64,000 nucleotides of DNA from Rhodococcus sp. SGAir0479 (GTDB taxonomy: Bacteria > Actinomycetota > Actinomycetes > Mycobacteriales > Mycobacteriaceae). Under the pieces are notes generated by a model, which saw nothing but the letters and a program-made list of their open reading frames with translations, made no database searches and had not been told where the DNA came from. Positions 52,568 through 63,706 of the stretch are shown piece by piece. The stretch is taken from NCBI RefSeq assembly GCF_005484805.1, contig NZ_CP039432.1:2666001-2730000 (forward strand), in the 5' to 3' direction. The first letter of the stretch is position 1; each line of letters begins with the position of its first letter. A program made the translations under genes and the position numbers.

Positions 52568-54361
52568 CTAGCCGGGTAGCACCGGGATCGCCTTGGTGCC
52601 GGTCAGCCCGGGCACCTCCCGCCAGTACCGGTCGCCGGCCGGATCGTTGTTGTTGAGCTGGAAGACCGCACGCGCGTCGGCGACGAACTCGGTGGTCGAC
52701 GTCGCGTCCACCGCCACGACCGGCGACGTGAGGTTCCGGCTCGGCAGCGAGTCCATCCGCGAGCCGTCGACGGCCAGCTGCACCACCGGGACGTCGGATC
52801 CGTCCCGGACGACCACCACGGTGTCGGGGGTGCTCCAGTCCAGGGACACCGCGCGGGTCCCGCTCCCGTGCGCGATCGCGCGCGGATTCGTCACCGAGTA
52901 CTCGCCGTCCGGCTGCCGGACCACCGTGGCGACGTACACCTTGCCGTCCACGATCAACGCCGCACGCACACCGTCGCGGGACAGGCGCAACTCGGTGACG
53001 GGGCCGCCCAGGGCGGAGATGGCGCCGCTCTCGACGTTCATCGTCGTGAGCTTGCCGGTGCCGGTCTCGCGGACCACCCGGACGATCGTGGAGTCGTTGA
53101 CCACGGCCCACACCGTCGCCCCGTCGAGCGCCCACGTGGGCCGGGTGACCGTCTGCGCTTCCAGGGCCGTCGCCACATTGCCGTCGAACGTACCCACCAC
53201 CAGGGCGGTCTGGGGTTCCGGAGCCGGACGCCTCGTCTCGGCGACCGCCGCGGTGAGGGTTCCGTCCCGGGAGATCGCTGCCGAACGCAGGTTGTCCGAG
53301 GCCCCGAAGTACCCGGGCACGGGGTTGACCGCGGCGTCGGTGACGTTGACCAGGCCGCCGCCGCGCAGCGCGTGCAGCCCGACACTGGCACTGGACGTGG
53401 CGAGCGGGTTGTACGACGCGACGTCCGCGGTCGTCCACCCCTCGGCGTACCGCTCGTCGAGCGGCTGGCCGTCCGCGAGCAGCACGTAGGGTCCCGAGAT
53501 GTCCGCGTTCGCGAGCGTCCACACCACCTGCGCGGCGAGCAGTTCGCGCGACTGGGCGTTCATCCGGCTCAGTCCCTGGAAGTCGATGCGGACCCCACCG
53601 AGCCCGACGCCGACCTGCGACGTCTGCCCGTCGGCCTTCGTGATGGGGCCCAGGACCGCCACCCCGGAACCGAGTTCGTTGCCCACCGCCCCGGCGAGCG
53701 ACGGCTTGGGCCCGTCGAGCAGCAGCCCGATCAGTTGCGTCACGATCTGGTCCTGACTCGCCGCGATCCACCGCGGATCCGGGACGACCGTGGTCGACGT
53801 CGGATCGAGGAAGTACAGCGACTTGCGCTGGTAGGAGTTGAGGAACTGCGGACGATCCATGATCACGCCGTTGGGCAGGTTGTCGATCCGCCACTCGCCG
53901 TCGACCTTGATCGAACTGAACTTCGCCTCGTACGTGCCCTCCTGCGCCTGGTACAGGCCGCCCTCCTCGAGCTGTCCCACCCGGTTGGCCCGGATGGTGT
54001 AAACGGCGCGGTCGGCGGAGCGGGATTCGAGGATGAGATCGATCTTGTCGACGATCGTGGCGCTGTCGGCGTCGTCCCACCGGCTCGACGCGTCCTTGGT
54101 GAGGTACTGCCGCGCCGCCAGGTGCCGGTTGGCCGGGTCGGTGCTCGCCTTGACGAAATCGCGCAACAGCAGGTCCGGCTCCCGGCCGGGGGCGGGCGCC
54201 TCGACGCTCGTGCTGACGGGCGCGCGATCCACGGTGCCGATGGCCTGCGGCGCGGAGGCGTCGGGCAGATTGGCACAACCGGTCGCCAACAGAGTGAACA
54301 CCGCGAGCAGCGCCGCACCTGTGACGCGCACCCGGGCCCGCCGCGACCGCACGCCCGTCAC
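52568..54361 (-). CDS. lpqB: Lipoprotein LpqB, MtrAB-associated
   Basis: The 597-residue protein starts with a lipoprotein signal ending LLATGCANL, where cysteine 29 is the likely lipidation site; alanine at -3 is slightly unusual. The rest is the GerMN-type LpqB domain (about residues 50-250) followed by a C-terminal beta-propeller (residues about 320-590). In mycobacteria LpqB binds the extracellular part of MtrB and tunes MtrA signalling and cell-wall division. The GTG at 54361 overlaps the mtrB stop by 4 bp, which places it in the same coupled operon. Confidence 0.95.
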   Translation of the reverse strand: MTGVRSRRARVRVTGAALLAVFTLLATGCANLPDASAPQAIGTVDRAPVSTSVEAPAPGREPDLLLRDFVKASTDPANRHLAARQYLTKDASSRWDDADSATIVDKIDLILESRSADRAVYTIRANRVGQLEEGGLYQAQEGTYEAKFSSIKVDGEWRIDNLPNGVIMDRPQFLNSYQRKSLYFLDPTSTTVVPDPRWIAASQDQIVTQLIGLLLDGPKPSLAGAVGNELGSGVAVLGPITKADGQTSQVGVGLGGVRIDFQGLSRMNAQSRELLAAQVVWTLANADISGPYVLLADGQPLDERYAEGWTTADVASYNPLATSSASVGLHALRGGGLVNVTDAAVNPVPGYFGASDNLRSAAISRDGTLTAAVAETRRPAPEPQTALVVGTFDGNVATALEAQTVTRPTWALDGATVWAVVNDSTIVRVVRETGTGKLTTMNVESGAISALGGPVTELRLSRDGVRAALIVDGKVYVATVVRQPDGEYSVTNPRAIAHGSGTRAVSLDWSTPDTVVVVRDGSDVPVVQLAVDGSRMDSLPSRNLTSPVVAVDATSTTEFVADARAVFQLNNNDPAGDRYWREVPGLTGTKAIPVLPG

Positions 54362-56244
54362 GACTCGCGCTCCCGTACCCGCGGCTCCGTCGGCGCGTCG
54401 TCGGGATCGGGCTGCTCGGGTGGCTCCGTCGCCGACGCCGCCTCGACCACCGGCGACTCGGTGTGCTCGGCCGCGACGACGCCCACGTCGGCCGGCTGCG
54501 GCGCTCCCGCAGCGGGCTCGGCGGTACCGCCGGCGGGGGTCTCGGTTCCCGGCCCCTCTCCGTCCGCCGCCGCGTCGGCCAGCGCGGCGGCCTCCGAGCG
54601 GGTGCCCGGAAGCGGCTGGCCCTGCACCAGCTTGCCGGTGCCGGGCGCGAGCGGCAGCGGACTGCGGGTGACCTTGCGACCGCGGATGCGTGGCAGCGTC
54701 AACCGGAAGCACGCGCCGTGTCCGGGCTCGCCCCACGCCTCGAGCATGCCGTTGTGCAGATTCGCGTCCTCGACGCTGATCGCCAGGCCCAGCCCGGTGC
54801 CCCCGGACCGGCGTACCCGCGACGGGTCCGACCGCCAGAACCGGTTGAACACCAGCTTCTCCTCCCCCGGGCGCAGGCCGACTCCCTGATCGCGCACGAT
54901 GAAGGCCGCGGCGTCGTCGTCGGCCCGCAGACGCAGCAACACCGGCTTGCCCTCGCCGTGGTCGATGGCGTTCGCCAACAGGTTGCGCAGGATCCGCTCG
55001 ACGCGGCGAGGATCGACCTCGGCCGACACCGGTTCCTCCGGCAGGTCCACGATCAGCTCGGTGGAGGTCTCCTTCGCCAGGTGCCGCACCGTCGACACCG
55101 CCGCGCGCGCACACATCCGCAGGTCCAGCTGTTCGGCCGCCAGCTCGGCGACACCGGCGTCGTGGCGAGAGATCTCGAGCAGATCCCCGAGCAGGCTCTC
55201 GAACCGGTCCAGCTCGGCCACCAGCAGCTCGGACGAGCGCTTGAGCACCGGATCGAGCTCGTCGCTGCTGTCGTGGATGAGATCGGCCGCCATCCGGACG
55301 GTCGTGAGCGGCGTCCGCAGTTCGTGGCTGACGTCCGAGGTGAACCGCTTCTGCAGGTTGCCGAACTCCTCGAGCTGGGTGATCTGCTTCGACAGGCTCT
55401 CGGCCATCTCGTTGAACGACATCGCCAGCCGCGCCATGTCGTCCTCGCCGCGCACCGGCATGCGTTCCTTGAGCCGGCCGTCGGCGAAGCGCACCGCGAT
55501 GCGCGACGCGGACCGGATGGGCAGCACCACCTGGCGGGCGACCAGCATCGAGATCGCCGCCAGCAGCACCGCCAGCACCGCGCCACCGATCAGCATGGTG
55601 CCGCGCACGAGCGACAGGCTGCGGTCCTCGCTGGCCAGCGGGAACACCAGGTACAGCTCGAGCGTCGAGATGTCCGACGACGTGGGGCTGCCGATGATCA
55701 GCGCGGGACCGGAGTAGCCGCCCGGTTCCGACACCGTCGCGAACTGGTAGCTGATCTGGTTGGCGCGCACGAACTCACGCAGGCTCTCGGGGATCTGCTC
55801 CGCCGGCCCGCTCTTCGTCGGTTCCCGCGGTCCGTCACCCGGCACGATGAGCACCGGGTCGAAGGTACCGGCGGAACCCGCGGACTGGCCACCGTCGGAC
55901 TCCCGGTTGGTCAGCGCCAGCCGGGCCGCGTCGAGGCGGACCTGCAGCGACCCGCTGTCGTCGGCGCCGGCCAACTGGGCGTCGACCGTGCTCCGGGCGC
56001 GGTCCATCTCCTCGGTGGCCGCGGTCACCTTCGCCTCGAGGAGACGATCGGTGATCTGGCTGATGAGCACCACGCCGAGAACGGTGATCACGATCAGCGA
56101 CAGCGACAACGTCGAGACGACGACCCGGAGTTGCAGCGACCGACGCCAGACGTGAGCGAGCCAAGTGCCCCACGCCCGACACCAGCGAATCAGCGGCGCG
56201 AACACCCGATTGGGGCGCCGCCGGGTCCGACCGGCACCGATCAC
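54358..56244 (-). CDS. mtrB: Sensor histidine kinase MtrB
   Basis: The 628-residue kinase has two membrane segments (residues about 40-62 and 214-236) with an extracellular sensing domain between them. It continues with a HAMP linker, the phosphoacceptor histidine 307 in [18 protein letters not shown], and an HATPase core ([25 protein letters not shown]). The C-terminal 100 residues are acidic, proline- and alanine-rich and disordered, making it longer than the 567-residue M. tuberculosis form. It phosphorylates MtrA in response to cell-wall or division cues. The start is GTG at 56244, a 4-bp overlap with mtrA. Confidence 0.96.
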   Translation of the reverse strand: MIGAGRTRRRPNRVFAPLIRWCRAWGTWLAHVWRRSLQLRVVVSTLSLSLIVITVLGVVLISQITDRLLEAKVTAATEEMDRARSTVDAQLAGADDSGSLQVRLDAARLALTNRESDGGQSAGSAGTFDPVLIVPGDGPREPTKSGPAEQIPESLREFVRANQISYQFATVSEPGGYSGPALIIGSPTSSDISTLELYLVFPLASEDRSLSLVRGTMLIGGAVLAVLLAAISMLVARQVVLPIRSASRIAVRFADGRLKERMPVRGEDDMARLAMSFNEMAESLSKQITQLEEFGNLQKRFTSDVSHELRTPLTTVRMAADLIHDSSDELDPVLKRSSELLVAELDRFESLLGDLLEISRHDAGVAELAAEQLDLRMCARAAVSTVRHLAKETSTELIVDLPEEPVSAEVDPRRVERILRNLLANAIDHGEGKPVLLRLRADDDAAAFIVRDQGVGLRPGEEKLVFNRFWRSDPSRVRRSGGTGLGLAISVEDANLHNGMLEAWGEPGHGACFRLTLPRIRGRKVTRSPLPLAPGTGKLVQGQPLPGTRSEAAALADAAADGEGPGTETPAGGTAEPAAGAPQPADVGVVAAEHTESPVVEAASATEPPEQPDPDDAPTEPRVRERES

Positions 56245-56918
56245 GGCGGGCCGGCCTTGTAGCCGACCCCCCTGACCGTCAGCACTACTTCGGGATTCTC
56301 GGGATCCTTCTCGACCTTCGCCCGCAGACGCTGCACATGGACATTCACCAGACGGGTGTCGGCGGCATGCCGGTAACCCCACACCTGTTCGAGCAGCACC
56401 TCACGCGTGAACACCTGGCGCGGCTTGCGGGCGAGGGCGACGAGCAGATCGAACTCGAGCGGCGTGAGCGAGATGAGCGCGTTGTCGCGCGTCACCTTGT
56501 GCGCCGGCACGTCGATCATGATGTCGCCGATGCTCAGAACCTCGGCCGGCTCCTCCTCGGTACGGCGCAGACGCGCACGCACCCGGGCCACCAGCTCTTT
56601 CGGCTTGAACGGCTTCATGATGTAGTCGTCCGCGCCGGACTCGAGACCCAGGACGACGTCCACGGTGTCGGTCTTCGCGGTGAGCATGACGATCGGCACG
56701 CCCGACTCCGCGCGCAGCACCCGGCACACGTCGATGCCGTTCATGCCGGGCAGCATCAGGTCCAGGAGCACCAGATCGGGCCGGGTCTCGCGAACGGCCG
56801 TCAGTGCCTGGCTGCCGTCCCCCACCACGTAGGGCTCGAATCCCTCCCCACGAAGCACGATGGTGAGCATCTCGGCGAGCGCTGTGTCATCGTCGACAAC
56901 CAGAATCCTTGGCTTCAT
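56241..56918 (-). CDS. mtrA: Response regulator MtrA
   Basis: The 225-residue protein is an OmpR/PhoB-family regulator with phosphoacceptor aspartate 53 in [13 protein letters not shown], the conserved lysine in [12 protein letters not shown], and a winged helix ([20 protein letters not shown], then [15 protein letters not shown]). It is essential in mycobacteria and controls dnaA, cell-wall hydrolases and resuscitation factors. The ATG at 56918 fits the family start; the long upstream reading passes through the 23-bp repeats and into tmk, so it is rejected. The ribosome site is weak (AGGGA, close to the ATG). Confidence 0.97.
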   Translation of the reverse strand: MKPRILVVDDDTALAEMLTIVLRGEGFEPYVVGDGSQALTAVRETRPDLVLLDLMLPGMNGIDVCRVLRAESGVPIVMLTAKTDTVDVVLGLESGADDYIMKPFKPKELVARVRARLRRTEEEPAEVLSIGDIMIDVPAHKVTRDNALISLTPLEFDLLVALARKPRQVFTREVLLEQVWGYRHAADTRLVNVHVQRLRAKVEKDPENPEVVLTVRGVGYKAGPP

Positions 56919-56973
56919 ATCCCTATCGTTACATCTTCGAGGCTGCGAAATGTGGAAAGGAGCGTTCGCTCCT

Positions 56974-57086
56974 GCGGCGCGCCGCAATGTTTCCGCGGCG
57001 GGCCGCGCAGTGTTCCCGCGGCGGGCCGCGCATCGTTTCTGCGGCGAGCCGCTCATCGTTTCTGCGGCGAGCCGCTCATCGTTTCT
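56974..57086 (-). repeat. Five-copy 23-bp tandem repeat between tmk and mtrA
   Basis: Five head-to-tail units of 23 bp (the mtrA-proximal one is 21 bp) each start GCGGCGNGCCGC, a 5-bp stem around two bases, and continue with TCATCGTTTCT or a close variant. The two units nearest tmk are identical; those nearer mtrA diverge. Unit boundaries are 56974, 56995, 57018, 57041 and 57064. The last unit includes the final tmk codons and its stop. The array lies 56 to 168 bases before the mtrA start, in its leader or promoter. Confidence 0.9.
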
Positions 57087-57744
57087 GCGACGTCCCTTCC
57101 CGTTGCTGCAAGAGTGCCAGTTTATCGGCGAGAATGCCCGGATCGGTATCCGGCGCGACCGTCCACCACGGCGAATTCCAGTCGGCGGCCGCGAGCTCGC
57201 GGTAGACGTGGCCGGTCCGGGCCTGCAGCCCACTGTCCTTCTCGTAGGCGTCCAGCGCGCGGGAACTGTCCTGCGCCTCGCGTCGTCGGGCCCGCTCCTC
57301 GGCGAGCGCGACCGGCACGTCGAGGTACAGCTGCACGTCCGGACGCGGCAGGCCGAGCCGCCCGAACTCGAGATCCGCGATCCATGCGACGAATTCGCCG
57401 TCGACGTGTTGGTGCAGCCGCGCCGCACCGTAGGCGGCGTTGGAGGCGACGTAGCGGTCCAGGATCACCACGTCGTGACCGGCCACCAGGGCGCGCAGCG
57501 TGTCGGCCGCGCCGGCTCGATCGAGCGCGAACAGCACCGCCATGGCGTGCACCGACTCGCTGAGGTCACCGTGCGACCCCTTGAGCGCCTCCGACGCCAG
57601 ATCCGCGTGCACGGAGACGCCGTAGCGCGGGAAATCGAGCGTCGCCACGCGCAGGCCCCGGCGTTCGAGACTCGCGACGACCTTGCCGACGAGAGTGCGC
57701 TTGCCCGCGCCGTCGAGCCCCTCCAGGGCGATCAGAGTTCCCAC
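57076..57744 (-). CDS. tmk: Thymidylate kinase (dTMP kinase)
   Basis: The 222-residue enzyme has the P-loop EGLDGAGKRTLVGKV, the DR(Y/H) substrate motif DRYVASNAAYGAARLHQ, and the TLDFPRYGVSVHADLASEAL block found in mycobacterial Tmk. Lysine-arginine in the P-loop is the actinobacterial form. It phosphorylates dTMP to dTDP for DNA synthesis. The GTG at 57744 gives the expected length. The 3' end is unusual because its last residues (EGTSQKR) and stop codon are read from the first unit of a 23-bp repeat array. It leads directly into the mtrA operon. Confidence 0.95.
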   Translation of the reverse strand: MGTLIALEGLDGAGKRTLVGKVVASLERRGLRVATLDFPRYGVSVHADLASEALKGSHGDLSESVHAMAVLFALDRAGAADTLRALVAGHDVVILDRYVASNAAYGAARLHQHVDGEFVAWIADLEFGRLGLPRPDVQLYLDVPVALAEERARRREAQDSSRALDAYEKDSGLQARTGHVYRELAAADWNSPWWTVAPDTDPGILADKLALLQQREGTSQKR

Positions 57745-57802
57745 GAGCGTCGAGCCTATCGGTGCCCGTCCGGGGGCGACGCGAGCGGTCGCAGCAGGGT
57801 CG

Positions 57803-59083
57803 TCACAGCGCGTTCTTGACGATCACCCCGCCCTTGACGACGACCACGAGATGCTTGCCGGGATCGGCGAGCAGCGACAGGTCCTCGACCGGGTTGCCGT
57901 CGACCAGCAGCACGTCCGCCCACGCACCAGGCGCCACCACCCCGAACGGTGCCTCCCGGTACGGGTCACGCTCGCCCGCGAGCCGGAAGAGGCGGGCATT
58001 GCCCGACGTCACCATCCGCAACGCGTCGAGGTTGCTGTAGTGGTCGGCGAGGCGCGCGACCATCTCGCTCTGCCGGCTCGCGGACTGCGGCTCGAGCAGC
58101 AGGTCCGTGCCGAACGCGACGTCGACGCCGTGCGCGCGGGCCCAGCGGTACACCTGCTCGACGCCGCCGCAGATCCGCCGATTCTTGTCGGCGCGGCCGG
58201 GGTCCGGGTAGTGGTGGTCGTCCTCCGCGAACGGCTGCATCGACAGCCACACCTCGCGCTCGGCCAGGAGGGCGACCGTCGCCTCGTCCGCGAGATGACC
58301 GTGCTCGATCGAGCGGACGCCCGCGTCCACGGCCCGGCGGATCCCCGCGACGTTGTACACGTGCGTCGCCACGTACGTGCCGTAGTCGGTGGCCGCGTCG
58401 ACCGCCGCCCGCAGCTCCTGCGGCGTGAACTGGACCGTGTACAGCGGGTCGTACACCGACGCCGCCCCGCCCCCGACCATCAGTTTGATCTGCGACGCGC
58501 CCCGCTTGAGTTGTTCGCGGACCGCCGCGAGGACCTGCGGTTCACCGTTCGCCACCCGCATGAACCCGATGGTCTCCGCCCGGCTCTCGGCCCCACCCAG
58601 TTCGGTCGGCGTCTCGTACACGAATCCGAAGTCGCCGTGCCCGCTGGTCTGGGAGATCGCGGCCTGACTCGGATAGATCCGCGGGCCCGGGAACAGTCCA
58701 CGGTCGACGGCGGACTTGATGCTCGCGGTGTCGCCGGCCATGTCCCGCACGGCGGTGAAGCCGCGCAGCAGCATGTCGCGGGCCTCGGCGACACCGTTGA
58801 GCGCGATGTGCGCCTGCGAACCGGTCAGCAGATCCAGGTACGAATTCGCGTTACCCACCAGGTGGACGTGGGCGTCGCTCATGCCCGGCATCAGTACCCG
58901 TCCGCCGCCGTCGACGACCGTGGTCTCCCGCCCCGGCTCGTCGCCGATGGGCGATTCCGAGACCGCGAGGATGCGGTCTCCGTCGATGAGCACGTCGCCG
59001 TGCGCGAGCGTCCCGGACTGCCCGTCGAACACCCGGACGTCGCGAAAGAGCAGGCGTTCCCCGGTCGCTGTGATCGCCGTCAT
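57803..59083 (-). CDS. Metal-dependent amidohydrolase (imidazolonepropionase-like)
   Basis: The 426-residue protein is an amidohydrolase-superfamily enzyme with the N-terminal HxH in PGMSDAHVHLVGN, the bridging lysine in SQIKLMVGGGAASV, histidines in ATHVYN and RSIEHGHLAD, and the catalytic aspartate in VAFGTDLLLEP. The layout resembles Xaa-Pro or N-acyl-aminoacid hydrolases related to prolidase-like amidohydrolases. The substrate is unknown. The ATG at 59083 starts the first strand. It is not in the M. tuberculosis order between tmk and sahH as I recall, so it may be a lineage insertion; GC and codon use are native. Confidence 0.87.
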   Translation of the reverse strand: MTAITATGERLLFRDVRVFDGQSGTLAHGDVLIDGDRILAVSESPIGDEPGRETTVVDGGGRVLMPGMSDAHVHLVGNANSYLDLLTGSQAHIALNGVAEARDMLLRGFTAVRDMAGDTASIKSAVDRGLFPGPRIYPSQAAISQTSGHGDFGFVYETPTELGGAESRAETIGFMRVANGEPQVLAAVREQLKRGASQIKLMVGGGAASVYDPLYTVQFTPQELRAAVDAATDYGTYVATHVYNVAGIRRAVDAGVRSIEHGHLADEATVALLAEREVWLSMQPFAEDDHHYPDPGRADKNRRICGGVEQVYRWARAHGVDVAFGTDLLLEPQSASRQSEMVARLADHYSNLDALRMVTSGNARLFRLAGERDPYREAPFGVVAPGAWADVLLVDGNPVEDLSLLADPGKHLVVVVKGGVIVKNAL

Positions 59084-59129
59084 ACACGAAGAGCGTACTG
59101 CGGTCCCCGCGACCGCGGCCGGATACGGC

Positions 59130-59164
59130 CGTGGCCGGGGACGGTGGTTCCGTCCCCGGCCACG
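59130..59164. terminator. Terminator of sahH
   Basis: CGTGGCCGGGGACGG and CCGTCCCCGGCCACG form a perfect 15-bp stem around TGGTT. It lies 30 bp after the sahH stop, before the amidohydrolase on the same strand, so it separates the two units. Confidence 0.92.
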
Positions 59165-59193
59165 GCGAGCCGATTGCTACAGGCGGCGGTGCC

Positions 59194-60672
<1,479 letters not shown>

Positions 60673-60775
60673 ACTGCCTCTCCTGTTCGATGTCTGGAAT
60701 GAGACCAGGCTATCGGGTGCCGGGGCGCTCCGCGGACGGGCAGTACCCTCTCGACGCGAGAGCCCGGGCGGGCCG

Positions 60776-62311
60776 TCAAGATCCGGTGTCGGCGGCCTGC
60801 GAGTCGCCGCGGCCCGCGGCCTCCCGTGCCCGCACGGTCAGCATCGAGTGCCGGCGGCTGTACGCGAAGTAGACGACGACACCGATCGCCATCCACACGA
60901 TGAACCGAATCCACGTCTCCACCGACAGGTTGAGCATCAGCCACAGACACGCCAGGACCGCGAGGATCGGCACCAGCGGCACCAGCGGCACCCGGAAGCC
61001 ACGCTCGAGATCCGGGCGCATCCGGCGCAGGACCACGACGCCGATCGAGACCAGCACGAACGCGAACAGCGTGCCGATGTTGACCATTTCCTCGAGGGTG
61101 CCGATCGGGAAGAACGCGGCGAGGACGGCGACCACGCCGCCGACCAGGAGCGTGATCCGGACAGGGGTTCCGCGCTTACCGGTGGGCGCGAGCGCACGCG
61201 GCATCAGCCCGTCCCGCGCCATCGCGAAGAGCACGCGAGTCTGCCCCAGCATGAGCACCATGACGACGGTGGTGAGACCGGCGAGTGCGCCGAACGAGAT
61301 GAGGTTCTTGGCCCAGTCCATGCCGTTGATCGCGAACGCGGTCGCGAGTGTCGAATCGTCACCCGCCAGCTCGGTGTAGTTCACCATTCCGGTGAGGACG
61401 AGCGAGACCGCCACGTACAACACCGTGACGATCGCGAGCGACGCGAGGATGCCGCGGGGCAGGGCCTTCTGCGGGTTCTTCGTCTCCTCTGCGGTGGTGG
61501 CCACGACGTCGAAGCCGATGAACGCGAAGAACACCAGGCTGGCGGCCGCGAGCAGGCCGTACCAGCCGAAGTTGCTGCCGCCGGCGCCGGTGAGGTACGA
61601 GAACAGGGACTGGTGGATGCCCTCGCCGGTGGATCCCGACTCCGACGGCGGGATGTACGGCGAGTAGTTGGAGCCCTTGATGAAGAAGGCGCCGACGATC
61701 ACCACGAACAGGACCACGGCGACCTTGATCGCCGTGATCACGGCGGAGACGCGCGACGACAGCTTGGTGCCGGTGGCCAGCAGCGCGGTGATGACCGCGA
61801 CGATCAGCACCGCGCCCCAGTCCACCTCACGCGAACCGATGTGGAAGACAGGATGGGTACTGCCCAGCACCTCGCCGAGGTACAGCGACCAGCCCTTCGC
61901 CACCACCGACGCGGCGAGCGCGAACTCGAGGATGAGGTCCCAGCCGATGATCCACGCGACGAACTCACCGAACGTGGCGTAGGAGAACGTGTACGCGCTG
62001 CCGGCGACCGGCACCGTGGACGCGAACTCGGCGTAGCAGAGCGCCGCCAGCGCGCATGCGACCGCCGCGAACACGAAGGCCAGCGACACCGACGGACCGG
62101 CGACGTTGCCGGCGGTGCGCGCGGTGAGCGTGAAGATGCCCGCGCCGATCACGACCGCGACACCGAAGACGGTCAGGTCCCACGACGTCAGATCCTTGCG
62201 GAGCTTGGTTTCGGGTTCGTCGGTCTCGCGGATCGACTGCTCGATCGACTTGGTGCGAAACAGCCCTGATCGGGTCCAGGCACCCGCGGCTTTCCGGTCG
62301 GATGTCGCCAT
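60776..62311 (-). CDS. APC-superfamily amino acid permease (Rv3253c-like)
   Basis: The 511-residue protein has about twelve to fourteen hydrophobic helices and the cationic-amino-acid-transporter pattern: [20 protein letters not shown] in helix 1, [20 protein letters not shown] in helix 6, and [19 protein letters not shown] in helix 8. It likely exchanges or imports amino acids such as arginine, lysine or a related amine. The ATG at 62311 begins a charged cytoplasmic N-terminus. It corresponds to Rv3253c. It is separated from manA by 147 bp and from sahH by 103 bp, with no gene between. Confidence 0.9.
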   Translation of the reverse strand: MATSDRKAAGAWTRSGLFRTKSIEQSIRETDEPETKLRKDLTSWDLTVFGVAVVIGAGIFTLTARTAGNVAGPSVSLAFVFAAVACALAALCYAEFASTVPVAGSAYTFSYATFGEFVAWIIGWDLILEFALAASVVAKGWSLYLGEVLGSTHPVFHIGSREVDWGAVLIVAVITALLATGTKLSSRVSAVITAIKVAVVLFVVIVGAFFIKGSNYSPYIPPSESGSTGEGIHQSLFSYLTGAGGSNFGWYGLLAAASLVFFAFIGFDVVATTAEETKNPQKALPRGILASLAIVTVLYVAVSLVLTGMVNYTELAGDDSTLATAFAINGMDWAKNLISFGALAGLTTVVMVLMLGQTRVLFAMARDGLMPRALAPTGKRGTPVRITLLVGGVVAVLAAFFPIGTLEEMVNIGTLFAFVLVSIGVVVLRRMRPDLERGFRVPLVPLVPILAVLACLWLMLNLSVETWIRFIVWMAIGVVVYFAYSRRHSMLTVRAREAAGRGDSQAADTGS

Positions 62312-62458
62312 GAATTGCTCCTCGGAGAGGTGGAAATGTGAAGAGCCTATTCCGGGAGCGAACCGTGAGCACGGTTCGGGGACACGCCGAACCTCCGTCC
62401 CCCCGCCGGCCGAGCCGGTGAGGTCCGCGGCCGCGGTTTCACGCGGCCGATGGCGCCG

Positions 62459-63706
62459 TCAGTCGTGGACGACCCCCACCCCGGCCCGGAAGATCCGGGT
62501 GTCCTCGGCGTACGCCTGGATGTGCACCTCACTGTCGGAAGCCGAGATCCAGGCGGAGCCGCCGCACTCGAGCATCAGCGACTGCGAACCGCACCCGACC
62601 TTCGCAGCGCCCGAGGTGCACAGCAGGATCTGCGGTCCGTCCGGCTCGAAGGTCGTCGCGGCGCCGGCCCCCGCGCCGGAGGCGTCGAGATCGATGCGGG
62701 AGAGGCGGAACTCGGGCGCCGGCGTCCGGTACGCGGCCTCACCGACGCAGGCGGTGGGGGCCGCGGTCAGCACCGGCACGTCGACCGATTCGAAGTCCAG
62801 CACCCGCAACAGCTCCGGCACGTCGACGTGTTTGGGGGTGAGTCCGCCGCGCAGCACGTTGTCGGAGTTGGCCATGATCTCCACGGCGGTGCCGTGCAGG
62901 TAGGCGTGCAGGTTGCCGGCCGCCAGGAACAGGCCCTCGCCGGGCTCCAACGTGATTCGGTTGAGCAGCAACGAGGCCAGCACCCCGGCGTCGCCCGGGT
63001 ACCCCTCACTGAGCTCGAGCGCCGTCCGGACCTCGGGCACGAACTCGCGCTCGCCCGCGTCCGGGTTCGCGAGATAGGCCACGCAGCCGTCGAGGACCGC
63101 GGGGAGCAGGGTCGCCAACGCCGGTGACGGCAGCGTGATCCAGGTGGTGAACACTGCCCGCAGGCCCCCGGAATCGGGCTGTCCGGCAAGCAGTCCGACG
63201 TACGGCGCGAGCTCCGGGACGTTCAGCGCCGCGAGCAGACGGACCGTTCGGTGCGGATCGCGGAAGCCGGCCAGTGCCTCGAACCGGGTGAGCGCGACGA
63301 CCAGCTCGGGTTTGTGGCTGGCGTCGCGGTAGTTCCGCTCCGGCGAGTCGACGGGCAACCCCGACGCCTCCTCCCGGGCGAAGCCCTCGAGCGCCTGCTC
63401 CGCACTGGGGTGGGCCTGCAGCGACAACGGCTCCTCGGCCGCCAGCACCTTGAGCAGGAACGGCAGCCGATCCCCGAACGCGGCCACGCACCGGTCGCCG
63501 AGTTCGGCGACGGGCGCCTCGGCGACGACGTCACGCAGCGAACGGCTGCTGCCGCCCTCGATCACACGCGCGGGATCCCCGGGATGGGCCCCCAACCACA
63601 GCTCCGCTTCCGGATGCGCACTGGGGCTCGGGCGTCCGCACAGCTCCGCGAGGGCGGTCCGTGATCCCCATGCGTAGGACCGGAGCGCACCTTCGAGTTG
63701 GCGCAC
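62459..63706 (-). CDS. manA: Mannose-6-phosphate isomerase, class I
   Basis: The 415-residue zinc enzyme interconverts fructose 6-phosphate and mannose 6-phosphate, feeding GDP-mannose, PIM and lipoarabinomannan synthesis. Metal ligands lie in LSLQAHPSAEQALEG and in SHKPELVVALTRFEALAGF; the active-site block is GLFLAAGNLHAYLHGTAVEI, followed by NSDNVLRGGLTPKHVDVPEL. The N-terminus RQLEGALRSYAWGSRTAL is the family start. The GTG at 63706 overlaps the upstream stop by one base (TAGTG), so it is translated with its neighbour. It matches Rv3255c. Confidence 0.95.
   Translation of the reverse strand: MRQLEGALRSYAWGSRTALAELCGRPSPSAHPEAELWLGAHPGDPARVIEGGSSRSLRDVVAEAPVAELGDRCVAAFGDRLPFLLKVLAAEEPLSLQAHPSAEQALEGFAREEASGLPVDSPERNYRDASHKPELVVALTRFEALAGFRDPHRTVRLLAALNVPELAPYVGLLAGQPDSGGLRAVFTTWITLPSPALATLLPAVLDGCVAYLANPDAGEREFVPEVRTALELSEGYPGDAGVLASLLLNRITLEPGEGLFLAAGNLHAYLHGTAVEIMANSDNVLRGGLTPKHVDVPELLRVLDFESVDVPVLTAAPTACVGEAAYRTPAPEFRLSRIDLDASGAGAGAATTFEPDGPQILLCTSGAAKVGCGSQSLMLECGGSAWISASDSEVHIQAYAEDTRIFRAGVGVVHD

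Noticed and set aside
56974-57086. The 23-bp repeats as a CRISPR array
   Set aside because: The units are directly adjacent with no spacers and there are no cas genes nearby.
56241-57428. A longer MtrA reading starting inside tmk
   Set aside because: The extra N-terminus translates the 23-bp repeats and antiframe tmk sequence; MtrA begins at the ATG at 56918.
60673-60775. A SAH or SAM riboswitch upstream of sahH
   Set aside because: The 103-bp gap has only short GC stems and I cannot fit a known riboswitch core.
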